This document shows, piece after piece, positions 45,361 through 53,305 of a stretch of DNA of 60,642 nucleotides. Below the pieces are notes generated by a model that was not told the DNA's origin, did no database searches, and saw only the letters and a list, made by a program, of their open reading frames with translations. This stretch comes from Bacteroidaceae bacterium. GTDB lineage: Bacteria; Bacteroidota; Bacteroidia; Bacteroidales; Bacteroidaceae. Within the stretch, counting starts at the first letter, position 1, and every line of letters begins with the position of its first letter. The position numbers were made by a program, and so were the translations under genes. Location: positions 1-60,642 of the forward strand of contig JAFYNL010000066.1 in NCBI GenBank assembly GCA_017548075.1, in the 5' to 3' direction.

Positions 45361-46035
45361 TCATAATGGGATGTAACGGGTTGTGGTATCTACGAGGTAT
45401 TCTTCTTGATAGGCGGACTCCACTTGCTTGTGGATGATTTTGTTCACCAAGTCCTTGATGCGCTCGTCGGCTTGCATGAGGTTTCCAAGTTCAGCCAGGC
45501 AAGTACTATCTCGGCAGTCGCCCATCTGATTCTCGAGTTGCGTGAGATAGTAGTAAAGACTGTCCGCAGCATTTGCAAGAACGGGTGTTTCAGTCGAGGC
45601 TTGTGGTTCGTCGGCAATCGTAGGCAGGGATGATTTCAAACGACGCGTGTGAAGTTGCCCAACTTCACGTGTGATGTTTGCCAACTTCACGTGTGAAGTT
45701 TGCGATTTAACCATGTGATCTTTTTCGACGACCTTGGGTGTGTCTTCCTGAGGAGCTATTTCTTCCGTCTTTTCAGCAAGTTGAGGTTGGCTTTCCGACT
45801 TGAAGTTTTTCCAGGTGAAGAGTGCCACAACTGCAATCAGAACTGCGGCTATTGCCAGAAGAGTCCTTCCAATCGTCCTCGTGAAGCGAGAAGTCTGTTT
45901 CTTCTCGGCATTCAGAGCGTCGAAGAGCGCTTCGTCTCTGTCGAGTTCTTCGGCAGTTGGGAGTTCCCACTTCTTTCCCTCAATTGGGTGCTTGCCCTGC
46001 AGATATTCGTCTATGAGTAGTTTTTTATCCATCAA
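45361..46035 (-). CDS. Anti-sigma-like single-pass membrane protein
   Basis: A 224-residue protein encoded right after an ECF sigma factor, overlapping it by 11 bp. The N-terminal 50 residues are acidic and cytosolic (DEYLQGKHPIEGKKWELPTAEE), followed by one membrane helix (TLLAIAAVLIAVVALFTW, near residues 58-75), the layout of an anti-sigma factor. The outer part includes a segment encoded by a 22-bp palindrome array (45643-45718), read as SHVKLANITREVGQLHTRR. The array's period of three units equals 66 nt, so the frame is kept. Anti-sigma function is inferred from position and topology only. Confidence 0.7.
   Translation of the reverse strand: MMDKKLLIDEYLQGKHPIEGKKWELPTAEELDRDEALFDALNAEKKQTSRFTRTIGRTLLAIAAVLIAVVALFTWKNFKSESQPQLAEKTEEIAPQEDTPKVVEKDHMVKSQTSHVKLANITREVGQLHTRRLKSSLPTIADEPQASTETPVLANAADSLYYYLTQLENQMGDCRDSTCLAELGNLMQADERIKDLVNKIIHKQVESAYQEEYLVDTTTRYIPL
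45643..45718. repeat. 22-bp phased palindrome array D, inside a coding sequence
   Basis: TCACGTGTGA cores at 45665 and 45687 with degenerate cores in phase at 45643 (ACGCGTGTGA) and 45709 (AACCATGTGA). The stretch around 45650-45670 repeats a 20-odd-bp segment of array A (6843-6863) exactly. Confidence 0.82.
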
Positions 46036-46558
46036 TAAACCCTCCTTCTTTTAATACATTATATATATGGTGTCGAGCGTGACTGAGCATCGAACTGACT
46101 GTCCGAACGTTGATTCCCGTTACGAGAGCTATTTCTCGTGGCTGCATTTCTGCTTCTGCGAACATTCGCCAAAGCCGCCTTTCGGACTTTCGGAGCGTGC
46201 TTGCTGCCTGTCGAATGGCTTCCACGAGTTCGTTTTCTTCCATAGAATGGTCTTCGTTCGAGGCAGGATGTGTCTGTTCCTGACTGATTGTGAGCGAAGA
46301 GTGAGGTCGCCTCTGCTCCCTTCTCCAAACGTCGATGCACTCGTGCTTAGCAACCTTGACGACCAGTCTCTCTGCCTCTTCCCTTGAAGATAGCGAGCCC
46401 CAAGCCTTCCAGAGGCTTATAACGGTCTCCTGCGCAACATCTTCGGCTTGCTCTTCCGAAGTGAAGAAACTCATGCCGATGGCTTTCGCCTTTGAGCGCA
46501 AAATGGGTGCCAGGCGTTCGAAGCTTATGCTCGACGAAGTCAACTCTGTGTGCTCCAT
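46025..46558 (-). CDS. ECF-type RNA polymerase sigma factor
   Basis: A 177-residue extracytoplasmic-function sigma factor with only regions 2 and 4. Region 2 shows ILRSKAKAIGMSFFTSEEQAEDVAQETVISLWKAW; part of this, EEQAEDVAQETV, is the typical core-binding stretch. Region 4 has MQPREIALVTGINVRTVSSMLSHAR (helix-turn-helix). Its stop overlaps the start of the anti-sigma-like gene. It probably directs expression of its own operon and perhaps of the barrel gene downstream; targets cannot be read here. Confidence 0.9.
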   Translation of the reverse strand: MEHTELTSSSISFERLAPILRSKAKAIGMSFFTSEEQAEDVAQETVISLWKAWGSLSSREEAERLVVKVAKHECIDVWRREQRRPHSSLTISQEQTHPASNEDHSMEENELVEAIRQAASTLRKSERRLWRMFAEAEMQPREIALVTGINVRTVSSMLSHARHHIYNVLKEGGFIDG

Positions 46559-46624
46559 ACACCTCTATAACGACAGAAAGCAGGAAATGTTATGCGGCTT
46601 TAAGAAATATTAACAATCTCGCTA

Positions 46625-46680
46625 TTCTTTTCTTTTTCTGTCTTTTTTCTCTTTCTGCTCATTTTTTCTGTCTTTTTCTT
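46625..46680. repeat. Pyrimidine-rich tract upstream of ECF sigma and tRNA-Leu
   Basis: About 56 nt that are almost all T and C on the plus strand, containing two copies of TTTTTCTGTCTTTTT. It lies in the divergent gap between the ECF sigma gene and tRNA-Leu. Confidence 0.6.
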
Positions 46681-46709
46681 GGTGGTTTGGTTAAAAAAGT
46701 GTAACTTTG
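46678..46709 (+). promoter_or_regulatory. Promoter of tRNA-Leu
   Basis: CTTG (46678-46681), 20-nt spacer, TAACTTTG (46702-46709), 12 nt before the tRNA. Confidence 0.65.
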
Positions 46710-46721
46710 TGGCGACATCAT

Positions 46722-46803
46722 GCGCTTGTGGTGGAATTGGTAGACACGCCAGACTTAGGATCTGGTGCCGAGAGGCGTGTAAGTTCGAGTCTTATCAGGC
46801 GTA
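46722..46803 (+). tRNA. tRNA-Leu (anticodon TAG)
   Basis: A class II tRNA with acceptor GCGCTTG paired to CAGGCGT, anticodon stem CCAGA/TCTGG around CTTAGGA (anticodon TAG), variable arm TGCCGAGAGGCGT and T-loop GTTCGAGTC. CCA is not encoded. Confidence 0.93.
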
Positions 46804-46821
46804 CGCACTTAAAGAGTGCTT

Positions 46822-46851
46822 GGATTAGGGATTAGGGATTAGAGATTAGGG
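46822..46851. repeat. Heptamer repeat (GATTAGG)
   Basis: Four tandem 7-nt units, GATTAGG or GATTAGA, between tRNA-Leu and the fasciclin lipoprotein gene. Confidence 0.8.
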
Positions 46852-46886
46852 TAAAAAGATAAGATAAAGAAAGGGAATTTGACACT

Positions 46887-48977
46887 ATGAAGAAACTGTT
46901 GTCTATCGTCTGTGGTCTGCTAACCATTGTCCTCCTGGCTTGTCACGAGGATGTGGATACGTCGGCCAGATACGTCTTCAAGGAAAGCACGGTTGCCAGC
47001 TATCTGGAAAATCATTCGCAGTTCAGCGAGTATGTCCGGCTGATGAAGGAACAGCCCGTGAGCGATGTCAGCAAGACGAGCGTCTATCAGCTCATGACGG
47101 CCTATGGCTGCTACACTTGCTTCGCCCCGACGAACGACGCCATTCAGCTCTATCTGGACTCGCTGGTCATCAAGAAGATTATCCCCGAAGCCAGTTGGGA
47201 CGCTTTCCCCAACGAACGCACGAAGGACAGCATTCGCGCCGTCATTGTCCTGAACAGCATTCTGGACGGCACGAAGTACGACAGGATGTACTTCACTGCC
47301 GAGTTCCCGAAAACGAACGAGGAGTTCGAAATCACTACGATGGCTGACCGCAAAATCAGCGTCACCTACTATAAGACGGACCTGGACAGCCTCTCGATTG
47401 ACGGCATGTGTCCCATCTCGAAAAAGAATCGCGACATAGAGACCATCAATGGCTTCATCCACGAGGTGGGCTATGTAATCAACCCGAGCAACGAGACGCT
47501 GGGCAGCACGCTCCACAAGTTCTCGTACGACTTCGAGTGCAACCTGAGTGTGATGGGCAAGATGGTGGAGGCTTGCGGCCTGATAGATACGCTCACGAAA
47601 GTGAGGGACGAACGCTACGAAACGCTCTATAAGACGGGTGCTTTCCCCGACTTCAACTGGCAGCTCCGCAGCTGGCCTATTCCTCCTCCAGAGCATCGTA
47701 AGTACGGCTTTACGCTCTTCGCAGAAACCGACGAGTTCTGGGAGACCACGCTCGGCAAGGACCGCAGGGAAATCAATGTGGAAGACGTGCAGAACTGGGT
47801 GCAGGAGCAGGGCTACTATCCCGAAGCCGTGGTGGACGACAACTACAAGAACCCCGACAATCTGCTCTATCAGTTCGTCACCTATCACCTCCTGCCACAA
47901 CGCATTCCCATCGATAAACTGGCGCTCCACTACAACGAGAAGGGCTTCAACTACAAGGTAAAGAATGCTGCTCCCACCATTCCCGTCTGGGCACACTATG
48001 TGACGATGGGCCAGCGTCGCTTGTTGCGTATCTGGGAGAGTGCCGAGAGCCAAGGGCCCTACCTGAACCGCTTCCCGAAACTCAATAACGGGCGTACCGA
48101 AGACTATCACGAGAAGGAGTGCACGGAACAGAATCAGGGCGTTCGTCTGGAAACAGGAGAGGGCTCGGGAGTGGTAAGGCTCATCAACGCCATGATCTAT
48201 CCCATCAACGCGCCGATTGCCTATACCGAGCACGTTCGCAACGAATTGGGCAAAGTGCGTCTGCGCTACGACTCATGGGAGTTCCAGCCCGAAGCCATGA
48301 ACAACGACATGCGACTGACAACCAGAACCGATGCGTGCTGGTACTTCTCGAGCGACCCCGACAAGCAGTACTTCGACAATATGACCGTCAATAGCAAGGA
48401 GACAAGATTCATGCTCTTGAGCGGTCGCGACCAGAGCTGGCCCAACTATCAGGGCGACGAGGTGCTGGCAGAAGGCGTTTACGACATCACTTTCACTTGT
48501 CCCCCTGTCCCGAAGACCGGCGTTTACGAGATACGAATGGGTGTGTCGACTTATAGCGGAACTCGTGGCATTTGTCAGGTTTATTGGGGTCCGCGCAAAG
48601 ACCAGCTCGTCCCGCAAGGTATTCCCGTAAACATGCAGTTGGGTGGTAACAGCGCTAACAATCTGCTCGGTTGGGAAAAGGATTCCGGCGACGAGGATTA
48701 CGATGCCGAGGTGGACAAGAAGATGCGTAACAACGGCTTCCTGAAAGGTCCGGAATACATTGTGGCAAGCGCTGGCGGCAGAGAGACAAACCGAATGAAT
48801 GCGGGTGCAACACGCCGTATCGTTGTGCGTGAGACCATGTCGCCCGACGTTGTCTATTACATTCGTTTTAAGACCGTGCAGCCCGACTACACCACGAAAC
48901 AGCTCTTCGTGGATTATCTGGAATGGTGTCCGAAGGAAGTTTACGACAACCCCGAACGTCCGGAAGATATTTGGTAG
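46887..48977 (+). CDS. Fasciclin-domain surface lipoprotein
   Basis: A 696-residue lipoprotein: signal MKKLLSIVCGLLTIVLLAC with Cys19, then acidic residues (HEDVD), which favour surface export. Residues 38-200 resemble a fasciclin domain (SVYQLMTAYGCYTCFAPTND, then IETINGFIHEVGYVI), and a second degenerate copy may follow at 200-380. The C-terminal 250 residues are beta-rich (YDITFTCPPVPKTGVYEIRMGV). Fasciclin domains mediate adhesion. It is a single gene between tRNA-Leu and a terminator; it could share the tRNA transcript since no separate promoter was found. Confidence 0.8.
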   Translation: MKKLLSIVCGLLTIVLLACHEDVDTSARYVFKESTVASYLENHSQFSEYVRLMKEQPVSDVSKTSVYQLMTAYGCYTCFAPTNDAIQLYLDSLVIKKIIPEASWDAFPNERTKDSIRAVIVLNSILDGTKYDRMYFTAEFPKTNEEFEITTMADRKISVTYYKTDLDSLSIDGMCPISKKNRDIETINGFIHEVGYVINPSNETLGSTLHKFSYDFECNLSVMGKMVEACGLIDTLTKVRDERYETLYKTGAFPDFNWQLRSWPIPPPEHRKYGFTLFAETDEFWETTLGKDRREINVEDVQNWVQEQGYYPEAVVDDNYKNPDNLLYQFVTYHLLPQRIPIDKLALHYNEKGFNYKVKNAAPTIPVWAHYVTMGQRRLLRIWESAESQGPYLNRFPKLNNGRTEDYHEKECTEQNQGVRLETGEGSGVVRLINAMIYPINAPIAYTEHVRNELGKVRLRYDSWEFQPEAMNNDMRLTTRTDACWYFSSDPDKQYFDNMTVNSKETRFMLLSGRDQSWPNYQGDEVLAEGVYDITFTCPPVPKTGVYEIRMGVSTYSGTRGICQVYWGPRKDQLVPQGIPVNMQLGGNSANNLLGWEKDSGDEDYDAEVDKKMRNNGFLKGPEYIVASAGGRETNRMNAGATRRIVVRETMSPDVVYYIRFKTVQPDYTTKQLFVDYLEWCPKEVYDNPERPEDIW

Positions 48978-48980
48978 GGT

Positions 48981-49017
48981 AGTTTACCGTTTACGGTTTA
49001 GGGTTTATCGTTTAGGC
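48981..49017. repeat. Heptamer repeat (GTTTAGG-type)
   Basis: Five 7-nt units: GTTTACC, GTTTACG, GTTTAGG, GTTTATC, GTTTAGG, right after the fasciclin stop. Confidence 0.75.
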
Positions 49018-49023
49018 AAAATA

Positions 49024-49055
49024 AAGGCCCCTTTCCTTGTTGGGAGAGGGGCTTT
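49024..49055. terminator. Bidirectional terminator between convergent genes
   Basis: AAAGGCCCCT pairs with AGGGGCTTT across a short loop, with minor bulges. It lies between the fasciclin gene (+) and the kinase-like gene (-). Confidence 0.75.
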
Positions 49056-49077
49056 GTTGTTGTGAGGGCTTCGTTGT

Positions 49078-50178
49078 TTATTTCAAGCAACCATCAATGA
49101 AAGCTTGCATCTCGGGATAACTCTTTTCGATGCTCAAAAGCAAGTGCAACTGGTTGTTTGCCCGAACGAAGTTGTGGTCGGGATACTGGCACTTCCAATA
49201 CTTATCGCCGCTCAGATAGTCCCAAAGGAAGCGAACACATTGCATATAAGGGAAGAGAGCCGTTGCGTAGGGCAGGTTCTCTATCTCTACTGGCAACAGG
49301 AAACTCTTGGCGCTCGAGAGATAACCCTCGGTGAAGGCCTTGAAGATGTCCATGCGGAACTTCACTTTGTCCATTTCGGGACAGTCCTCGGCGACCTCGT
49401 TGGCTGCGGTGCGAAGGAAATCGCCATAGTCGGAGAAGATGAAGTTGGGCATTACGGTATCGAGGTCGATGACGCAAAGCACGTTGTCCTGCTTGTCGAA
49501 CATCATGTTGTTCACTTTCGTGTCGCAATGGCAAACGCGTTTCGGAAGGGTTCCTTCGCGGCCCATTCGTTCGGCCTTGCACATCTCGTCGGCTCGCTTA
49601 TCTATTTCGGCAAGCATGTTCTGGACGCGCTCTTCCTTCACTCTTCCAGCAGGATCGCGACTTACAACCTCTCGAAGTTGCTCGAGACGGAACTCCATGT
49701 TGTGGAAGTCCTTGATGGTCTCGCCCAACTGAACGGGAATGTCGGCAAGCATAGCCTGGAAGTTTCCGAAGGCTTTACCAGCAGCCCGACTGCTCTCGGG
49801 ATCGACAGCTTGCTTTGTGATGGCATCGGCGATGAAGACCATCAAGCGCCAATAGTTGCCATCGACTTTTACATAAAGTTTTCCGCCTTCCTTTGCGGGA
49901 ATGAAACGCAAGACTCTGCGGTCAATATCGGGAGTTCCTTGCTCTAAAAGTTTCTTGCGGATGTGCGAAGTAACTGCATCGATATTGCGCATTACCATAT
50001 CCACATCGGGAAAGACGACGTGGTTGACGCGCTGAAGCACATAGTCGGGCTTGTCCTGTTCGGCAGTTTTCACCTTATAGGTGTCGTTGATGAGCCCTTC
50101 ACCCAAGGGCTTAATCTCGCTAATCGTTCCTTCGTAGGCAAATTGGCCAACGATAGTTGTCAGTTGTTCTTGTTGCAT
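49078..50178 (-). CDS. APH-fold phosphotransferase (N-acetylhexosamine kinase-like)
   Basis: A 366-residue kinase of the aminoglycoside-phosphotransferase fold. The catalytic loop is HCDTKVNNMMFD and the metal motif VIDLDTVMPNF; GEGLINDTYKV is in the nucleotide-binding lobe. In Bacteroidales, such genes are often annotated as N-acetylhexosamine 1-kinases acting on GlcNAc/GalNAc, but substrate is not proven here. The ATG at 50178 is used; an in-frame start at 50370 lies upstream of the promoter box at 50212-50219. Confidence 0.82.
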   Translation of the reverse strand: MQQEQLTTIVGQFAYEGTISEIKPLGEGLINDTYKVKTAEQDKPDYVLQRVNHVVFPDVDMVMRNIDAVTSHIRKKLLEQGTPDIDRRVLRFIPAKEGGKLYVKVDGNYWRLMVFIADAITKQAVDPESSRAAGKAFGNFQAMLADIPVQLGETIKDFHNMEFRLEQLREVVSRDPAGRVKEERVQNMLAEIDKRADEMCKAERMGREGTLPKRVCHCDTKVNNMMFDKQDNVLCVIDLDTVMPNFIFSDYGDFLRTAANEVAEDCPEMDKVKFRMDIFKAFTEGYLSSAKSFLLPVEIENLPYATALFPYMQCVRFLWDYLSGDKYWKCQYPDHNFVRANNQLHLLLSIEKSYPEMQAFIDGCLK

Positions 50179-50211
50179 AATATTAGATGAATTTTTGTAT
50201 GGTTTCGTTTG

Positions 50212-50219
50212 CAAAGATA
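50212..50219 (-). promoter_or_regulatory. -7 box for the kinase-like gene
   Basis: TATCTTTG on the minus strand, 34 nt before the ATG at 50178. Confidence 0.55.
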
Positions 50220-50262
50220 CAAAAAAAAGAACAATAAAGCACGATGAATGAATAATTTTTGC

Positions 50263-50270
50263 TAACTTTG
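50263..50270 (+). promoter_or_regulatory. -7 box for the MG2-like protein gene
   Basis: TAACTTTG, 33 nt before the ATG at 50304. No -33 TTTG at the standard distance. Confidence 0.55.
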
Positions 50271-50303
50271 CAAGGTCGTTAACGGTAAAAAGGTTACAGG
50301 AAT

Positions 50304-53183
50304 ATGAATAGAATACTTTCTTTCTTATGCGCGATATTGTTTCTGCCGACACTCTTCGCTCAGCAGACAAGCAGTCCTACAACCCTCGACGGATGGGCTG
50401 AACGACTCGATAAGTTTGGCAAGAGCATTCCTCAAGAGCAGGTTTTCATCCACACAGACAATACTTGCTATTTTCTGGGCGACACCCTTTATTATAAGGC
50501 TTATGTGCGTCGTAGCGATACAGGAACTCCCAGCCGAATAAGTGGCGTGCTTTATGCGGAGTTGCTCAATCAGGATGGTTACCTCGTTCAACGTCAACAA
50601 CTCGAATTGGAGAATGGTCAGGCTCACGGAAGTTTCATCCTGCAAGACACGCTTTATGGCGGTTATTACGAGCTTAGAGCCTATACAAGATGGCAACTTA
50701 ACTGGGGCATTACGGAGCATCCGCACAATATCATCTCCGAGCAATGGTTCTTCAATAAGCGAATGGCTAAGGAGTATTATCAGGATTACGAGAAGCTTTA
50801 TAGCCGAGTCTTTCCCGTCTTCGATAAACCGAAAGAACCGGGCGATTTCTTCCACGAAATGACCTTGCGTCCTCTTCGTCGAGTTTCGAAAGTGGACGAA
50901 ACGTCTCCCAAACCCAAATTGCAGCTTTTCCCGGAAGGTGGAAACTTGGTTGCAGGCGTTCCTAACCGCGTAGCCTTCGAGGTTACGAGCAACGAAGGAC
51001 TCCATTTGGAAGGCAAAGTGGTGGTTACTGAAGGGCAAAGCAATGTAGTTACGGAAGCCGAAATAGAGCAGAGAGGTCGTGGTTCCTTCACTTTCACCCC
51101 CGAAAGCGGCAAGAGTTATCGTGTTACATATACCGGCAAGAAAGGTACTGCGAAGGAAACACTCGCAAGTCCTGAGAAAGACGGATGTGCCGTTCAGGTG
51201 GTTAGAGAAGGCGGGAAGACCTTAGTGAAAGTGGCTTCTGCAGGCCTTGCAGCCAGCGAACCTTTGGGAATGACCGTAATGCACGATGGCGTTTTGCTCG
51301 ACTTCCAGAATGTTCCAACTGGCGCATCGGCTACGCTTACCCTCGATGACGAGAAACTGAAGACCGGCGTCTGTCAGGTTACCATATATAATAATGTAGG
51401 GCGTGTCTATGCAGACCGACTTTTCTTCCATTTGGGAAAGGATTTCGCTCCAAGCAATCTGCATTTCGACGGCTTGAGTAAGCAACCGGCAGAGCCTTTC
51501 GCTCCAGTCAATCTTGCAGTAGAAGGTGGCAAACCTGGTGCAACGGTTAGCGTATCTGTCTGTGATGCAACGCATTCCGAATACATTTACGACAACGGAA
51601 ACATCCTGACGGAAATGCTCTTGGCAAGCGAGATTCGTGGTTTTGTGGAGAATCCCGGCTACTTCTTCGAGAAGGACGACGAGGAGCATTCTCGTGCTCT
51701 CGACCTCTTGTTGATGATTCAAGGCTGGCGTCGTTACGACTGGCACACAATGACCGAGCCCGGAGCCTTTGTTCTCAACCACAAGCCCGAACAGACACCT
51801 CTCCTTGTTGGCGAGGTCAATAAGTATATGGCAACCGAGCAGGAATCGATGTTTGCCGACAATTATTCCTCGATAAGTGTGGAGGATAATGCGGTTGATG
51901 CGGTCAGTCTGACTGGCGAGCAACAAGATGCCACCAACGAGGATAGCGATACGAAGGAAGCCGAAGATGGTGGAAGTGTGACTGCCTCTCGAGCTCTTGG
52001 TGAAACAACTGGCCGAGATATTCCTGTTCAGTCCGACCAATTAGGTCGTAGAATGCAAAACGAAGGCACTCTGAAGAAGGAAGTTCTGGTTCGTGCAAGT
52101 TTCTTCAAACCAGGAGCCGACCAGAAAGTCGACGGCGAGATGATGACGGATAAACGAGCCTTCTCGATTCCTACACCTCGATTCTACGAAGGTTGCATCC
52201 TGAATCTCGGAGCAAGCGACAGCAGTCTGTGGAAGAAGAAAAAGTATGTTTGGGAGGTCCCATCTACGGATAGAAACGACCGACTCAACTATCCGGAGTT
52301 TTATGTCCGCATTCGTCCCGTCTATCCTCGCTTCGTAAAGCCTTACGATTGGTATCAGTGCCATCTTGCCGAAGCACCAAAAGGTTCTGTTATTGCCCCG
52401 GATTGGGTGATGGATGGCTCGCGTCTTTTGGACGAGGTGACGATTGGCGTTAAGCGTGCTCGCTTGGGTAAGTTCGACCCGACTAAGCCCGCCTATGTCA
52501 TCGATGCCTATGAAGCCTTCAATGAGGCCTGCGATGCTGGGTTCTGTCCGGGCATTTTCTATGGTCGGAACCGCTTTGCTCGCGACATTTCCCGCACTTT
52601 TATAGGGGACATGAATCTGTCTCGCGACTATGATCTCGAGCTTCGAGTGGAGGGCAAACAGGAATCGAACATCTCTGCCGTAACACAAAATCGCATCCAA
52701 ATTGGTGGGGCTGTGGATTCCCCAATGCCTGCCGAAACGTTCAATATCCCTGCAGGTGTGAAGGAGAAATACAACCTCCTGAAGAACCTGGGAAAAGTCT
52801 ATATCTATACCGACTACAGCCCTCGTCGCGAAGGCAACTCGCTCTATGACGGAGAGGACATTCCTACGGTTTGTGTGGACCTGCACCTCATCGACCAACT
52901 CGACTCGCATCGTATCACTTCTCGTGACCGCAGATATATTCTTCCAGGCTATTCCGCTCCCGAAGAATTCTACCAGCCCGACTATTCGAACAAGCCTTTG
53001 CCAGATGTGAAAGACTATCGCAGAACCCTCTATTGGAACCCGAATCTGCAGTTGGACGACAATGGAAAGGCCGAGTTCCGCTTCTATGGAAACGGGAAAC
53101 AGACGCATCTCATAGTAACGGCCGAGGGTCTGGCAAACGATGGAACACTCCTTACTGGCAAGAGCATGCCGGAAGATAGATAA
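50304..53183 (+). CDS. Large exported MG2-like (macroglobulin-type) protein
   Basis: A 959-residue exported protein: signal peptide MNRILSFLCAILFLPTLFAQ. Residues 40-150 match the MG2-type beta-sandwich seen in large Bacteroidetes envelope proteins (EQVFIHTDNTCYFLGDTLYYKAYV, of which IHTDNTCYFLGDTLYY is the core). Further beta-sandwich domains follow to about 440. Residues 540-600 are low-complexity and acidic (EDSDTKEAEDGGS). Residues 715-800 contain LLDEVTIGVKRA, which resembles a degenerate plug of TonB-type receptors. No thioester motif was seen, so it is not a classical alpha-2-macroglobulin. Function unknown. Confidence 0.75.
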   Translation: MNRILSFLCAILFLPTLFAQQTSSPTTLDGWAERLDKFGKSIPQEQVFIHTDNTCYFLGDTLYYKAYVRRSDTGTPSRISGVLYAELLNQDGYLVQRQQLELENGQAHGSFILQDTLYGGYYELRAYTRWQLNWGITEHPHNIISEQWFFNKRMAKEYYQDYEKLYSRVFPVFDKPKEPGDFFHEMTLRPLRRVSKVDETSPKPKLQLFPEGGNLVAGVPNRVAFEVTSNEGLHLEGKVVVTEGQSNVVTEAEIEQRGRGSFTFTPESGKSYRVTYTGKKGTAKETLASPEKDGCAVQVVREGGKTLVKVASAGLAASEPLGMTVMHDGVLLDFQNVPTGASATLTLDDEKLKTGVCQVTIYNNVGRVYADRLFFHLGKDFAPSNLHFDGLSKQPAEPFAPVNLAVEGGKPGATVSVSVCDATHSEYIYDNGNILTEMLLASEIRGFVENPGYFFEKDDEEHSRALDLLLMIQGWRRYDWHTMTEPGAFVLNHKPEQTPLLVGEVNKYMATEQESMFADNYSSISVEDNAVDAVSLTGEQQDATNEDSDTKEAEDGGSVTASRALGETTGRDIPVQSDQLGRRMQNEGTLKKEVLVRASFFKPGADQKVDGEMMTDKRAFSIPTPRFYEGCILNLGASDSSLWKKKKYVWEVPSTDRNDRLNYPEFYVRIRPVYPRFVKPYDWYQCHLAEAPKGSVIAPDWVMDGSRLLDEVTIGVKRARLGKFDPTKPAYVIDAYEAFNEACDAGFCPGIFYGRNRFARDISRTFIGDMNLSRDYDLELRVEGKQESNISAVTQNRIQIGGAVDSPMPAETFNIPAGVKEKYNLLKNLGKVYIYTDYSPRREGNSLYDGEDIPTVCVDLHLIDQLDSHRITSRDRRYILPGYSAPEEFYQPDYSNKPLPDVKDYRRTLYWNPNLQLDDNGKAEFRFYGNGKQTHLIVTAEGLANDGTLLTGKSMPEDR

Positions 53184-53186
53184 ACG

Positions 53187-53279
53187 TCCCCAGTGTCGTT
53201 GCCAAACTTAACGTGTTATGTTGGCAAAGTTAACGTGTTACGATTGCAAACTTAACGTGTTACGTTTGGATTTTAACTG
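53187..53279. repeat. 22-bp phased palindrome array E
   Basis: TAACGTGTTA cores at 53209, 53231 and 53253, and a degenerate TCCCCAGTGT in phase at 53187. The last partial unit (TAACTG at 53274) is one base out of phase. It fills the gap between two co-directional genes. Confidence 0.85.
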
Positions 53280-53305
53280 AGGGTTGTTCTTAAACGAAAC
53301 GAAAG

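Noticed and set aside
50179-50370. Longer N terminus for the kinase-like gene
   Set aside because: It crosses the promoter and the start region of the divergent MG2-like gene.
50304-53183. Alpha-2-macroglobulin protease inhibitor
   Set aside because: Only an MG2-like domain is seen; the thioester and bait regions are absent.
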